The translations under genes and the position numbers were made by a program. This document shows positions 1 through 9,615 of a DNA stretch of 64,000 nt, in pieces. Positions within the stretch are counted from its first letter, which is position 1; the number at the start of each line of letters is the position of its first letter. This DNA is from Streptomyces sp. NBC_00102 (GTDB lineage Bacteria; Actinomycetota; Actinomycetes; Streptomycetales; Streptomycetaceae). The DNA is taken from positions 124,001 to 188,000 of the forward strand of contig NZ_JAPEMC010000005.1 in assembly GCF_026343115.1 (NCBI RefSeq). Direction: 5' to 3'. Below the pieces are notes generated by a model. It did not search any database. It saw only the letters and a program-made list of their open reading frames with translations, and had not been told where the DNA came from.

Positions 1-608
1 TCCTCGACCGGGACGAGCACATCCGGCCCGGCACCACCGCCGAGAGCCTGGCCGCGCTGAGGCCCTCCTTCGCGCAGTCCGGACAACTGGGCGGCTTCGA
101 CGCGGTGGCCCTGCAGAAGTACCACTGGGTCGAGAGGATCGACCACGTCCACCACGCCGGCAACTCCTCCGGCATCGTCGACGGCGCCGCCCTGGTCGCC
201 GTCGGCAGCAAGGAGGCGGGAGAGCGCCACGGCCTGAGTCCACGCGCCCGGATCGTCTCCGCCGCAGTCTCCGGAGCCGAGCCCACCATCATGCTGACCG
301 GGCCCGCGCCCGCCTCCCGCAAAGCGCTCTCCAGGGCCGGACTGACCATCGAGGACATCGACCTGGTCGAGATCAACGAGGCATTCGCCGCCGTCGTCCT
401 CCGCTACGTCAAGGACATGGGACTGAGCCTGGACAAGGTCAACGTCAACGGCGGGGCCATCGCCCTCGGCCACCCCCTCGGCGCCACCGGCGCGATGATC
501 CTCGGCACCCTCGTGGACGAACTGGAACGCCGCGACCAGCGGTACGGGCTCGTCACCCTGTGCGTGGGCGGCGGCATGGGCATCGCCACCGTCGTCGAAC
601 GTCTCTGA
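1..608 (+). CDS. Acetyl-CoA acyltransferase (thiolase), C-terminal part
   Basis: The gene is cut by the left window edge; its reading frame is open from base 3. Thiolases cleave 3-ketoacyl-CoA with CoA to give acetyl-CoA in the last step of beta-oxidation. Visible C-terminal landmarks are the [16 protein letters not shown] segment, the EINEAFA motif, the active-site histidine segment [15 protein letters not shown], and the catalytic-cysteine segment TLCVGGGMG near the end. The stop is about 50 bases before a FadB-like gene on the same strand, so the two probably form a fadA-fadB type operon that encodes the multienzyme oxidation complex. The N-terminal half, with the acylated cysteine, lies outside the window. 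An in-frame GTG at 105 is internal and is not the start. Confidence 0.93.
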   Translation, partial: LDRDEHIRPGTTAESLAALRPSFAQSGQLGGFDAVALQKYHWVERIDHVHHAGNSSGIVDGAALVAVGSKEAGERHGLSPRARIVSAAVSGAEPTIMLTGPAPASRKALSRAGLTIEDIDLVEINEAFAAVVLRYVKDMGLSLDKVNVNGGAIALGHPLGATGAMILGTLVDELERRDQRYGLVTLCVGGGMGIATVVERL

Positions 609-659
609 CCCGTCCCCGCCCGCCCGGCAGCTGTACGCCTTCCCTGGAGACAACACGCC

Positions 660-2840
660 ATGGACACCACCGCAAGGCCTTCCACCATCCGCTGGGAAGA
701 GTCCGACGACCATGTCGTCACCCTCGTCCTGGACGACCCCGACCAGGCCGTCAACACCATGAACGCCGCGTTCATCGACTCGCTGGACGCCGTCGCCGCG
801 CGGCTCTGGACCGCCCGCGACACCGTCCGGGGCGTCATCGTCACCTCCGCCAAGAAGAGCTTCTTCGCCGGGGGCGACCTGCGCGACCTGGTGTCCGTCA
901 CCCCGGAGACCGCCGGAGCGTCCTACGAGGCCGGTATGCGGGTCAAGCGCTCGCTGCGGGTCCTGGAGACGCTGGGCAAGCCGGTCGTCGCCGCGATCAA
1001 CGGCGCCGCCCTGGGCGGTGGCTACGAGATAGCCCTCGCCTGTCACCACCGTGTGGTGCTGGACGCCCCCGGCGCCGCGGTCGGGCTCCCCGAAGTCACC
1101 CTGGGCCTGCTGCCGGGCGGCGGCGGAGTGACCCGCACGGTCCGCATGTTCGGCGTGGCGGACGCACTGCACAAGGTCCTCCTGGAGGGAACCCGGTACG
1201 CACCGGCGCGCGCCCTCGAGGCCGGACTGGTCGACGAGATCGCCGCCCGTCCGGACGAACTCCTCGCCAGAGCCCGGGCGTTCATCGACAGCCACCCGGT
1301 CTCGGCGCAGCCCTGGGACGCGCCCGGATACCGCATCCCCGGCGGTACCCCCGCCGACCCGGCACTCGCCGCACAACTTCCCGCCCTCACCGCGATGCTG
1401 AAGAGCAGGACGGGCGGTGCCCCCGGTCCGGCGCCGCGCAACATCCTCGCGGCGGCCGTGGAAAGCTCCCAGGTCGACGTGGACACCTCCTTCGCCGTGG
1501 AGGCCGGTTACCTCACGGAACTGGTCACCGGGCAGATCGCCAAGAACATGATCCAGGCGTTCTTCGACCTGCGGGCGGTCGACCACGGAGCCGGCCGTCC
1601 CCAGGGCATCGAGCCGCGCGAGGTGACCCGGGTGGCCGTGCTCGGCGCGGGGATGATGGGCGCCGGCATCGCCCACTCCTGCGCCGCCGCCGGACTCGAC
1701 GTCGTCCTCAAGGACCTCACCGCACAGGCGGCGGCGAAGGGGAAGAGCTACTCGGAGAAGCTCTGCGCCAGGGCGGTCTTCCGAGGGACGTCCACCCGGG
1801 AGAAGACGGAAGCCCTCCTGGCGCGCATCACCCCCACCGGCGACGTCCAGGACCTGGCCGGCTGCGACGTGGTGATCGAGGCCGTCTTCGAGGACACCGC
1901 CCTCAAGCACCAGGTGTTCCACGAGATCCGGGAGGTCGTCGCCCAGGACGCGCTGCTCTGCTCCAACACCTCCACCCTCCCCATCACCACCCTCGCCGAG
2001 GGGGTACAACGGCCCCAGGACTTCATCGGCCTGCACTTCTTCTCACCGGTCGACAGAATGCCGCTGGTGGAGATCATCAAGGGCGGGAAGACCGGGGACG
2101 AGGCGCTGGCCCGCGCCTTCGACCTGGTGCGCCGCATCGGGAAGACCCCGATCGTGGTCAACGACTCGCGGGGCTTCTTCACCTCCCGGGTCATCGGCCA
2201 CTTCATCGACGAGGGTGTCGCCATGGTCGGCGAGGGCATCGACCCGGCCTCCGTCGAACAGGCCGCGGCCCAGGCCGGCTATCCGGCCAAGGTCCTCAAC
2301 CTGATGGACGAACTCACCCTGACCCTCCCGCGGAAGATCCGCGAGGAGAACCGCCGCGCGGTCGAGTCGGCCGGCCGCACCTGGGAGCCGCACCCGGCCG
2401 ACACGGTGGTGGACCGCATGATCGACGAGTTCAACCGCCCCGGCCGTTCCGGTGGCGCGGGTTTCTACGACTACGCGGACGGCAGACGCACCGGGCTCTG
2501 GCCGGGGCTGCGCGAGCACTTCACCGATCCCGCGAAGCAACCCGCCGACCTGACCGGGATGATGGAGCGGATGCTCTTCGTCGAGGCCCTGGACGCGGTG
2601 CGCTGCCTGGAGGAGGGTGTGCTGGTCTCCGTCGCGGACGCCAACATCGGCTCGCTGCTCGGCATCGGCTTCCCGCCGTGGACCGGAGGCGTGCTCCAGT
2701 ACGTCAACGGCTACCAGGGCGGCCTGCCCGGCTTCGTGGCCCGCGCGCGCGAGCTGGCACAGGAGCACGGCGAGCGTTTCGCCCCGCCCGCACTGCTTGT
2801 GCGCAAGGCCGAACAGGGCGAGACCTTCACCGACGCCTGA
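660..2840 (+). CDS. Fatty-acid oxidation multifunctional protein (enoyl-CoA hydratase / 3-hydroxyacyl-CoA dehydrogenase)
   Basis: A 726-residue FadB-like protein. Residues about 1-270 form a crotonase (enoyl-CoA hydratase) domain with the oxyanion-hole segments [10 protein letters not shown] and [15 protein letters not shown]. From about residue 325 comes an NAD-binding Rossmann domain ([15 protein letters not shown]), followed by the SNTSTLPIT and [15 protein letters not shown] motifs of 3-hydroxyacyl-CoA dehydrogenases and its C-terminal domain. It should hydrate trans-2-enoyl-CoA and oxidise the 3-hydroxy product for the upstream thiolase. The ATG start has a GGAG site 11-14 bases before it. 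The length is normal for the family. A ligase gene follows about 107 bases downstream and is probably in the same transcript. Confidence 0.95.
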   Translation: MDTTARPSTIRWEESDDHVVTLVLDDPDQAVNTMNAAFIDSLDAVAARLWTARDTVRGVIVTSAKKSFFAGGDLRDLVSVTPETAGASYEAGMRVKRSLRVLETLGKPVVAAINGAALGGGYEIALACHHRVVLDAPGAAVGLPEVTLGLLPGGGGVTRTVRMFGVADALHKVLLEGTRYAPARALEAGLVDEIAARPDELLARARAFIDSHPVSAQPWDAPGYRIPGGTPADPALAAQLPALTAMLKSRTGGAPGPAPRNILAAAVESSQVDVDTSFAVEAGYLTELVTGQIAKNMIQAFFDLRAVDHGAGRPQGIEPREVTRVAVLGAGMMGAGIAHSCAAAGLDVVLKDLTAQAAAKGKSYSEKLCARAVFRGTSTREKTEALLARITPTGDVQDLAGCDVVIEAVFEDTALKHQVFHEIREVVAQDALLCSNTSTLPITTLAEGVQRPQDFIGLHFFSPVDRMPLVEIIKGGKTGDEALARAFDLVRRIGKTPIVVNDSRGFFTSRVIGHFIDEGVAMVGEGIDPASVEQAAAQAGYPAKVLNLMDELTLTLPRKIREENRRAVESAGRTWEPHPADTVVDRMIDEFNRPGRSGGAGFYDYADGRRTGLWPGLREHFTDPAKQPADLTGMMERMLFVEALDAVRCLEEGVLVSVADANIGSLLGIGFPPWTGGVLQYVNGYQGGLPGFVARARELAQEHGERFAPPALLVRKAEQGETFTDA

Positions 2841-2947
2841 TCCGCCCCGGACCGGCGACGCCCGGCCCGGCTCCGTCTCCCCGTTCGCCGGGGTTCCACC
2901 GCCCCGGCGCCTTCCCCGACGTTCCCTTCCGATCCGCGGAGGCCCCG

Positions 2948-4789
2948 ATGACAACAGCACCCCGCACCACCGGCGACCTGCCCGGCGCACCGGCCGACCG
3001 GACGTTGCCGCAGCTGCTGGCCCGCAACGCACGCGAGTACCCCCGACTCCCCGGAATCTCCTGGCGGTCGGCGGAGAGGGAGGGCGGCTGGACGACGTTC
3101 GACTGGTCGGAGATCGAGGAGCACACCCGTAAACTCGCCGCCGGCTACGCGGCCCTCGGTGTCGGGCGCGGCGACCGCGTCCTGCTGATGATGTCCAACC
3201 GTCCCGAGCACTGGCTGTCCGACCTCGCACTGGTACGGCTCGGTGCCGTACCCGTCAGCGTCTACGGCACCGCCGCCCCCGAGCAGATCACCCACATCGC
3301 CCGCAACTGCCGCGCACTCCTCGCCGTGTTGGAGGGAGCCGCCCAGGTTGCCGTGTGGGAGAGGCTGCTCGCCGACGCCGGCACACCGCTGGAGCGACTG
3401 GTGGTGGCGGAGGAGGGCTCGGAGGGCAGCCACTTCCCGTACGCCGCCCTGCTCCGCGAACCCGTACCCGAGCGGTTCGCCAAGGAACTGGACACCGCCC
3501 GCCCCGACGACCCGCTGACCGTCGTCTACACCTCCGGCACCAGCGGCGAACCCAAGGGTGTCGTACTGACGCATCGTCACATCATGTCCAACGCACTGGC
3601 CTTGGACGCGGTGGTCGAGCTTCCCCCGCACGTCGAGCACATCTGCTACCTGCCCTTCGCGCACATCGCCGAACGGATGCTCGGCATCTACCTGCCCTGC
3701 CACCGAGCCTCGCACGTCTACCTCTGTGCCGACCCCACGGGCGTCGCCGCCGTGGTGCGCGAGGTGCGTCCCGCGCAGTTCTTCGGTGTGCCGAGGATCT
3801 GGGAGAAGCTTTCCGCCACCGTGCGCGGGCTCCTCTCGCTGATGCCGGCCGAGCAACTCACCGTCATCGAGGGGGCCTTCGAGATTGCCCGCACGCATGT
3901 CGGGTACCGCGAGCGTGGCGAGACGCCGCCCGTGGAGCTGGAGGAGAGGTACGCCCGCGTCCGCGCGGACGTGCTGCTGCCCATGCTGGCCGCGGGAGGT
4001 CTGGACCGGGTGACCTGGGCGGCCAGTGCGTCCGCGCCCATGTCCGTCGACGTGGTGAGGTTCTGGGCGGGCTTCGGCATCGTCATCATGGACGCCTGGG
4101 GTCTGACCGAGACCACCGGAGTGGCCACCAGCAACAGCCCCCGGGCCGGTTTCCGGCTCGGCTCCGTGGGGCGGCCCGTGGAGTCCGTGGAGATCCGCCT
4201 CGCCGAGGACGGCGAGATCCTGGTACGCGGTTCGTCCGTCTTCTCCGGCTACCTCCAGCCCGACGGCTCGGTGAAGTCCGCCCTGGACGCCGAGGGGTGG
4301 CTGGCCACCGGCGACATCGGCCGGACGGACGAGGACGGCTACCTCTGGCTCACCGACCGGAAGAAGGAGATGATCATCACCTCCACCGGCAAGAACGTCT
4401 CGCCGGCGCTGGTGGAGAACACGCTCAAGGAACACCCACTGATCGGCCAGGCGATGGTGTACGGCGACAACCGCTCGTACCTGGTCGCCCTGTTGGTACT
4501 CGACGCGGAGGCCGCCCCCGTCTGGGCCGCGGCCAACGGAATCGAGGCCGCCGGCGGGCCGGCAGGTCTGGCCGGTCTGGCCGGGCACCCCGCCGTCCGG
4601 GCGGAGGTGGACCGGGCGGTCGACGCCGCCAACTCCCGGCTCAACCGCAGCGAGCAGGTCAAGCGGTACGAGCTGCTGGCCGAGGAGTGGGGTCCGGGGA
4701 CAGGCGAGCTGACCCCGTCGCTGAAGATGCGGCGACGGGTCATCCGGGACAAGTACGCCGACGCGCTCTCCGGGCTGTACCAGGGCTGA
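2948..4789 (+). CDS. Long-chain acyl-CoA ligase (AMP-forming)
   Basis: A 613-residue member of the acyl-adenylate-forming superfamily. The P-loop-like A3 motif YTSGTSGEPKG lies near residue 195, the A5 motif GLTETTG further on, then TGDIG and DRKKEMIITSTGKNV, which are typical of long-chain fatty acyl-CoA synthetases. It activates fatty acids to acyl-CoA with ATP and CoA, feeding the beta-oxidation enzymes upstream. The ATG at 2948 was chosen because GGAGG lies 5 bases before it; the same frame stays open far upstream but that part is antisense-like GC-rich noise over fadB. The C-terminal lysine region (LTPSLKMRRR) is present, so the enzyme looks complete. Confidence 0.93.
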   Translation: MTTAPRTTGDLPGAPADRTLPQLLARNAREYPRLPGISWRSAEREGGWTTFDWSEIEEHTRKLAAGYAALGVGRGDRVLLMMSNRPEHWLSDLALVRLGAVPVSVYGTAAPEQITHIARNCRALLAVLEGAAQVAVWERLLADAGTPLERLVVAEEGSEGSHFPYAALLREPVPERFAKELDTARPDDPLTVVYTSGTSGEPKGVVLTHRHIMSNALALDAVVELPPHVEHICYLPFAHIAERMLGIYLPCHRASHVYLCADPTGVAAVVREVRPAQFFGVPRIWEKLSATVRGLLSLMPAEQLTVIEGAFEIARTHVGYRERGETPPVELEERYARVRADVLLPMLAAGGLDRVTWAASASAPMSVDVVRFWAGFGIVIMDAWGLTETTGVATSNSPRAGFRLGSVGRPVESVEIRLAEDGEILVRGSSVFSGYLQPDGSVKSALDAEGWLATGDIGRTDEDGYLWLTDRKKEMIITSTGKNVSPALVENTLKEHPLIGQAMVYGDNRSYLVALLVLDAEAAPVWAAANGIEAAGGPAGLAGLAGHPAVRAEVDRAVDAANSRLNRSEQVKRYELLAEEWGPGTGELTPSLKMRRRVIRDKYADALSGLYQG

Positions 4790-4811
4790 ACCCGGGCGTC
4801 CCGCTTCCGGC

Positions 4812-4872
4812 GCACGTGCCAGGACGGCCCATCCACCCCCGGGCGGGGCGAGTGGGCCGTCCTGGCACGTGC
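4812..4872. terminator. Bidirectional terminator hairpin
   Basis: A perfect 20-bp inverted repeat (4812-4831 and 4853-4872, starting GCACGTGCCAGG) with a 21-base loop lies between the convergent ligase and acyl-CoA dehydrogenase genes. There is no T-tract, as is common in GC-rich actinobacteria. Confidence 0.85.
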
Positions 4873-4880
4873 CGGTCCGC

Positions 4881-6020
4881 TCAGAGGCCGTAGGTCTTGC
4901 CGATGACGTCCCGCTGGATCTCGCTGGTGCCGCCGTAGACCGTGGAGACCACCGCCGCCCGCAGGTGGCGCTCCATGTCGAACTCCGTGGTGTAGCCGTA
5001 GCCGCCCATCATCTGCATCCCCTCCAGCGCGGCCCGCTTCGCCAGCTCGGTCGCCTTCAGCTTCGCCATCGATGCCTCGCGGGGGAAGAGCCTGTCCGGC
5101 TGCGCGTCGCAGTCCAGGGCCGTCTCCCGCACCAGCAGACGGGTGCACTCGATCTCGGTGGCGAGGTCGGCGATCCGGTGTCGCAGCGCCTGGAAGGAGC
5201 CGACCGGCCGGCCGAACTGCTCGCGTTCGCGGACGTAGGCGACCGTGTCGTCGAAGGCGCGGCGCGCCAGTCCCAGCATGTTCGCGGCCAGGAAGAGCCG
5301 CTCATGATTGAGACCCGCCATCAACTGCGCCCACCCGGAGTCCACGTCCCCCACCACCGCGTCGGCGGGCAGCCGCACACCGGTGAGGAAGACGTCGTTG
5401 ACCTCGCGGCCGCCCATGGTGTCGATACGCCGCACCTCCACACCCGCGGTGCCGGCGGGCAGATGGAACATGGTCAGGCCGCCGTGCTTGGACTCACCGG
5501 TACGCGCCACCAGCAGGATGTGCCGCGCCACGTGCGCGTTGGAGATCCAGGTCTTCTGGCCGTCGATCACCCACGTACCGTCCGCCTCCTGCCGGGCCCG
5601 GCAGCGCAGCGCGCCGACGTCCGACCCGGCCCCCGGCTCCGACATCGCGATGGAGAGCACCTCGCCGCGCACCACGCCGGACAGCACCTCCCGCCGCTGC
5701 CGCTCGGTGCCGAACTTCTCGTACGCCTTGGCCGCGATGACGGTGGTCACGAAGCCCCCCGCCGGAACCATTCCGTACGAGGTCTCCTCCAGGAAGAGGC
5801 AGGCATCGGCCAGGGCGCCGCCGGAACCGCCGTACTCCTCGGGCAGACACACCCCGAGCCAGCCCAGGCCGGCGAGCCTGCCGTACAGCTCGGGGTTGTG
5901 GGCTTCCCGGCCACCCGAGGTCAGCGCGTCGCGCTGCTCCCGGGTGCCGCACTCCCGCTTGGCGAAATCGCGGACGGCCGCGACGAAATCGGCCTGTTCT
6001 TCGGTGAGGCGACTGCCCAT
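4881..6020 (-). CDS. Acyl-CoA dehydrogenase
   Basis: A 379-residue flavoprotein of normal length for the family. It has the N-terminal helical domain, the FAD/substrate segment ending MSEPGAGSDVGA, the WISNAHVARH segment of the middle beta domain, and the C-terminal MMGGYGYTTEFDMERHLR region with the AAVVSTVYGGTSEIQRDVI tail that binds FAD in dimers. It should oxidise acyl-CoA to trans-2-enoyl-CoA, the first step of beta-oxidation, complementing the operon that converges on it. The gene is divergent from a TetR regulator and shares an 86-base intergenic region with it, so it is probably that regulator's main target. Confidence 0.93.
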   Translation of the reverse strand: MGSRLTEEQADFVAAVRDFAKRECGTREQRDALTSGGREAHNPELYGRLAGLGWLGVCLPEEYGGSGGALADACLFLEETSYGMVPAGGFVTTVIAAKAYEKFGTERQRREVLSGVVRGEVLSIAMSEPGAGSDVGALRCRARQEADGTWVIDGQKTWISNAHVARHILLVARTGESKHGGLTMFHLPAGTAGVEVRRIDTMGGREVNDVFLTGVRLPADAVVGDVDSGWAQLMAGLNHERLFLAANMLGLARRAFDDTVAYVREREQFGRPVGSFQALRHRIADLATEIECTRLLVRETALDCDAQPDRLFPREASMAKLKATELAKRAALEGMQMMGGYGYTTEFDMERHLRAAVVSTVYGGTSEIQRDVIGKTYGL

Positions 6021-6049
6021 CAGGTCCTCCGGGGCTCGTGTTGTTACTC

Positions 6050-6076
6050 GGAGACGATAGTCGTTTCATCGTCTCC
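6050..6076. promoter_or_regulatory. TetR-type operator between acyl-CoA dehydrogenase and its regulator
   Basis: Perfect 9-bp inverted repeat GGAGACGAT (6050-6058) and ATCGTCTCC (6068-6076) with a 9-base spacer. A second, tighter dyad overlaps it: GAGACGA-TAG-TCGTTTC (6051-6067), with 6 of 7 pairs matching. It lies between divergent start codons at 6020 and 6107, where a TetR repressor normally binds to control both genes. The assignment to this regulator is inferred from position. Confidence 0.75.
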
Positions 6077-6106
6077 TCGGGAGGTGTTCGCCGGTATCGT
6101 GACGTC

Positions 6107-6736
6107 ATGAGAACTGACACGAACGACTCGCGGTCCGCCCCGGTCACCACCCGGGCGGAGGAGTCCGAGGACCCCACGGCACGACGGATCCTCGACGGTG
6201 CACTGGAACAGTTCACCCTCCTGGGGCTCCGCCGCTCCTCCGTCGACGACGTCGCCAAGCGGGCCGGAGTCTCCCGCGTCACCGTCTTCCGGCGCTTCCA
6301 GACCAAGGACAAGCTGGTCGAAGCCACCCTGCTGCGCGAGCTCGGCCGGTTCTTCCAGCGGCTGGACGCGGCGGTGGCGGTACTGCCGACCATGGAAGAG
6401 CGGGTGGTCGAGGGTTTCGTGGTCGCCCTGCGCCACACCCGCGCCCACCCGCTCTTCGGCGGCCTGCTGCGTCTCGAACCCGAGCTGGTGCTCCCTTACT
6501 TGACCGTGCAGGGTGCCTTCACGCTCTCCGCCACCGTCACCTATCTGACGGCCCATCTGCGCCGCGCCCAGCAGGCCGAGGGCCGGCCCGACGAGGACCC
6601 GCAGCCGGTCGCCGAACTCATGGTGCGGGTCGCGGTGTCGTTCCTGCTCAACCCCGCCAGCTGTATCGAGATGGAGGACGAGGACCAGGCCCGGGCCTTC
6701 GCCCGCCGCTACCTGGCCCCGCTGCTGGACGCCTGA
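6107..6736 (+). CDS. TetR-family transcriptional regulator
   Basis: A 209-residue protein with an N-terminal TetR helix-turn-helix (residues about 25-70: ILDGALEQFTLLGLRRSSVD then AKRAGVSRVTVFRRFQTKDK) and a helical ligand-binding domain of ordinary length. It probably represses the divergent acyl-CoA dehydrogenase, and perhaps the converging fad operon, until an acyl-CoA or related ligand binds. The ATG at 6107 is preferred over an upstream in-frame codon at 6038 because the upstream stretch contains the operator dyad. The C-terminal half is not conserved enough to name the ligand. Confidence 0.88.
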   Translation: MRTDTNDSRSAPVTTRAEESEDPTARRILDGALEQFTLLGLRRSSVDDVAKRAGVSRVTVFRRFQTKDKLVEATLLRELGRFFQRLDAAVAVLPTMEERVVEGFVVALRHTRAHPLFGGLLRLEPELVLPYLTVQGAFTLSATVTYLTAHLRRAQQAEGRPDEDPQPVAELMVRVAVSFLLNPASCIEMEDEDQARAFARRYLAPLLDA

Positions 6737-6784
6737 CCGCCGGGGAGCGACCGGTCCGCCGGAGGCGGCCGGCCGGCCGGCCGG

Positions 6785-8290
6785 TCAGCGGCGCCGGTGC
6801 AGCGTCCGGGCCAGCCGCACCGCGCGTTCCCTCGTGGCGGCCGGAACGTCGAACGAGGTCAGGGCGATCGGCGGGGTGAACCGCTGCACGGTCGTCGACT
6901 GTACGGAGGTGAAGCCGCGCAGCCCCTCCTCGCCGTGGATCCGCCCGAAGCCCGAGTCCCGTGAACCGCCGAACGGCAGCGCCGGCACCGCGGCGAAGCC
7001 CAGGACCGAGTTCACCGACACCGCCCCCGCGCGCAGCCGTGCCGCGATCGCGGCACCCTCGCGCCCGCTGCGGCAGAAGACCGCGGCACCCAGGGCGTAG
7101 CGCGAGGCGTTGGCGCGCTCCACCGCCTCGTCCACGTCGGCCACCGGGTTGATCGCGACGACCGGCCCGAAGGTCTCCTCCGTCATCGCCGCGGCGTCCT
7201 CCGGCACGTCGGCCAGCACCACCGGCGTGACGTACGGAGCCCGAACCGACTCGGGCCCGCCCAGCAGTGCCCGCGCACCGGCCGAGAGCGCGCCGGTCAC
7301 GTGCCGGTCGACGATCGCCACCTGGCCCGCCAGCGTCATCGGGCCGTACGCGGCGTCCGCCTCGTCCCCCGTACGCAGTGCCCTGGCCTTCCCGGCCACC
7401 AGCTCGCACAGTTCGGCGTGGATCTCGCGGACCGCGTAGACGCGCTCCACGCCGGCGCAGGTCTGGCCGGAGTTGCTCAGCGCGCCCCACACGATGGCGT
7501 CGGCGGCGGCGGACAGATCCGCGTCCGCGGTGACGACGACCGCGTCCTTCCCGCCGCACTCGGCGAGGAACGGCGTCAGCGTCTGCGCGCACACCGCCAT
7601 CACCGTGCGGGCCGTCTCCGGCGAACCGGTGAACGCCAGCTTGTCGACCCCGGACCGGGCCAGGGCGTCCCCGGTGGCCGCCGCGCCCGTGACGGTGGTG
7701 AGCAGCCCGGCGTGTTCGGGCACGGCGGCGTCGAAGAGTCCGGCCAGCAGGACGCCGGTGCCGGGGGTCAGCTCGGACGGCTTGAACACCACGGCGTTGC
7801 CCGCGGCCAGGGCGTAACCGATGGAGCCCATCGGGGTGTAGAGCGGGTAGTTCCAGGGGCCGATCACACCGACCACTCCGAGCGGCCGGTGCACCAGCGC
7901 GGCCCGCTGGTGCACGGTGAACAGCCCGGTCCGCACCTTCCGCCAGCGCAGTACGCGCTCCGCGTTGCGCGCTGCCCAGCCCAGGTGTTCGAGGGTGAGC
8001 ACCACCTCCAGTTCGGCGTCGCCGACCGGCTTGCCGGTCTCCTCGGCGATGGTGCGGGCCATGGCGTCCAGCTCGGTGGCGAGCGCCTTCTTCCAGCGCA
8101 GCAGGTGGTCGCGGCGCCGGGAGGCGGGCAGCGCGGCCCAGCCCGCCTGGACGGTCCGGGCCCGCTCCGTGGCGCGGGAGACCTCCTCGGGGCCGTTCAC
8201 CGGGTGCTCGGCGATGGGCTTGCCGGTCGCCGGAGAGTGGGTCGTGAAGGTCGCCACCTGTGGTGCGGCGGCCGCGGGGCTCTGGGACAT
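6785..8290 (-). CDS. Aldehyde dehydrogenase (succinate-semialdehyde dehydrogenase-like)
   Basis: A 501-residue NAD(P)-dependent aldehyde dehydrogenase. Visible motifs are GPWNYPLYTP near residue 145, the cofactor loop FTGSPETAR, the catalytic glutamate segment LAECGGKDAV (ECGGK where ELGGK is usual), the catalytic cysteine SNSGQTCAGVERV, and the ETFGPVVAINPV segment. It oxidises an aldehyde to a carboxylate; related Streptomyces proteins are called succinate-semialdehyde dehydrogenases, but the substrate cannot be read from sequence. It ends about 50 bases from the convergent TetR gene; the intervening GGCCGGCCGGCC run may help termination. Its upstream region is long and untranslated. Confidence 0.9.
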   Translation of the reverse strand: MSQSPAAAAPQVATFTTHSPATGKPIAEHPVNGPEEVSRATERARTVQAGWAALPASRRRDHLLRWKKALATELDAMARTIAEETGKPVGDAELEVVLTLEHLGWAARNAERVLRWRKVRTGLFTVHQRAALVHRPLGVVGVIGPWNYPLYTPMGSIGYALAAGNAVVFKPSELTPGTGVLLAGLFDAAVPEHAGLLTTVTGAAATGDALARSGVDKLAFTGSPETARTVMAVCAQTLTPFLAECGGKDAVVVTADADLSAAADAIVWGALSNSGQTCAGVERVYAVREIHAELCELVAGKARALRTGDEADAAYGPMTLAGQVAIVDRHVTGALSAGARALLGGPESVRAPYVTPVVLADVPEDAAAMTEETFGPVVAINPVADVDEAVERANASRYALGAAVFCRSGREGAAIAARLRAGAVSVNSVLGFAAVPALPFGGSRDSGFGRIHGEEGLRGFTSVQSTTVQRFTPPIALTSFDVPAATRERAVRLARTLHRRR

Positions 8291-8765
8291 CGGGTGTCTC
8301 CTCGGGGGGAGTGCGCGAGCGTGGGGTGGACGGCGGCCCGGCGCCCTCCGGCGCGGGGCGTTTCGTACGGGCGTTCCGTGAAGGCGTTCGTGAGGGCGTT
8401 CCGTGAGGGGCGTCCGGACTGCTGTGCCGTGCGGAGATCCCGGCGACTACCCCTCGGCATCCGCCCGTTCATCGGTGGAGAGGGTTCACGCCGCATCGGA
8501 CCGGGATGCCCGGGGGCCGGGTGGCCGAACGAAAGTTGACGAGTAATCAGAAAGGAGCTGCGAGCGGGTTCGGGGCGCCGGACGAAGGTTCCCGTGAGTC
8601 GAAGATACTCAAACTATTGAGTTGTTTCATCGTGCGTCAATACTCCGGAGAGAGTCAACGCTGTCGGAGGGCGGGACGGGCGGCGGTGGCTCGTCACCCG
8701 GGTCTCCCGAGTACGGCGGACGAGCCGGTCCGTCCGGTCGACCCCGTCCGGGGGCCGGCCCGGTC
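8291..8765. other. 475-base non-coding region with a small dyad
   Basis: No convincing gene is seen. It carries the promoter of the aldehyde dehydrogenase on the minus strand. An inverted repeat ACTCAA-acta-TTGAGT at 8607-8622 lies in an unusually A/T-rich patch (about 8600-8640) and could be an operator or promoter element; no partner regulator is adjacent. Confidence 0.4.
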
Positions 8766-9368
8766 TCACCCGGTGGAACGCGGCATCTCCGTCTCCAGGG
8801 ACGAGGCGAAGTCCGCGAGGGTTCGGAAGTCGGCGTCCCGCAGACCGATCCGCGGATTGACGTGGTGCAGGAGTCCGGGTCCGCGATGGTGGGCCGAGAC
8901 GAACGCCTCGTCTAGATCGCTCTGTTCGTCGTCCACCCAGGCGAACGGGCGCCCGCCGGCATGGACCACCAGAGGGCCGGTCTTCCAGTGCACGCCGTCC
9001 GGCCGCTCCCGGAGCAACGCCTCGCCGAAGTCGACGAACGGCAGCTCGGGAAGGCCGATCGCGGGCCCGATCCACCGATTGGCGTGGTCCATCCACGTCG
9101 TGGCCCAGCACAGTTCGTAGCCGAGCCGGAGGAGTTCTCGCCCGTGCTCGGGATGGAGCCAGACCCGCAAGGGCTTTCTCCGGTTTCGGAGTTCGCCGTC
9201 CGCCCCGCCCCCGCGGGGCACCCTGAGTGTCGTGTACCCCTCGGGTCGCCTCTCCGGCTGCGCCGCATAGGGATTGAGCGGGCCATCCACGTCGAGGAAC
9301 AGCAGCGGTCTCGACGCGCGTGAGTGGCGTTCCTCGCTGCTGGGCACCGTGGCGTCTCGCTCGGTCAT
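8766..9368 (-). CDS. HAD-like hydrolase domain protein
   Basis: A 200-residue protein that opens with RPLLFLDVDGPLNPY, the DxD nucleophile motif of HAD-superfamily phosphatases. WATTWMDHAN then occupies the position of the second motif (threonine/serine), and FAWVDDEQSDLD carries the acidic motif IV. This arrangement matches the HAD domain that is often annotated in Streptomyces as secreted or nucleic-acid-repair-associated (Swiss Army Knife type), but no other domain is fused here. The substrate is unknown. The ATG at 9368 is preferred; a frame reaching 9413 has weaker initiation context. The gene stands alone between non-coding DNA and a tandem repeat. Confidence 0.72.
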   Translation of the reverse strand: MTERDATVPSSEERHSRASRPLLFLDVDGPLNPYAAQPERRPEGYTTLRVPRGGGADGELRNRRKPLRVWLHPEHGRELLRLGYELCWATTWMDHANRWIGPAIGLPELPFVDFGEALLRERPDGVHWKTGPLVVHAGGRPFAWVDDEQSDLDEAFVSAHHRGPGLLHHVNPRIGLRDADFRTLADFASSLETEMPRSTG

Positions 9369-9434
9369 GCGCGCAGTATCCCGTACGGCGGGCCGGCCGA
9401 CCGCCGAAGGCACCGCTACCGCGCGAGCTTTACC

Positions 9435-9490
9435 GTGCCGCCGTGCCGCCGTGCCGCCGTGCCGCCGTGCCGCCGTGCCGCCGTGCCGCC
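9435..9490. repeat. Tandem repeat, 7 copies of an 8-bp unit
   Basis: Seven perfect head-to-tail copies of GTGCCGCC run from 9435 to 9490, followed by one degenerate copy. Because the unit is not a multiple of three, copy-number change would shift any reading frame through it. It lies in the divergent space between the HAD-like gene (start 9368) and the MFS gene (start 9616), so it may alter promoter spacing. Confidence 0.95.
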
Positions 9491-9615
9491 GCGCCGTCCG
9501 TGTCGCTGGTCCTGTCCGCGCGGTCGGACCGTGGAGGCGGAGGATGTCCGCGCACCGCCCGGGTGGGGCTGATGTCGCACCAGGAGATTTATGGCAATTC
9601 GTCCATCATGGATCC

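Noticed and set aside
2711..4588. A 625-codon open frame on the minus strand under the acyl-CoA ligase.
   Set aside because: Gly/Val/His-rich shadow of a gene whose motifs are certain in the other strand.
8622..8915. A small gene in the region after the aldehyde dehydrogenase.
   Set aside because: Weak codon bias, no homology, and it overlaps the HAD-like gene on the other strand.
9431..9560. A short PCRRAAVP-repeat peptide encoded by the tandem repeat.
   Set aside because: The same repeat reads in other frames too and the peptide arises only from the 8-bp unit; no start or homology supports it.
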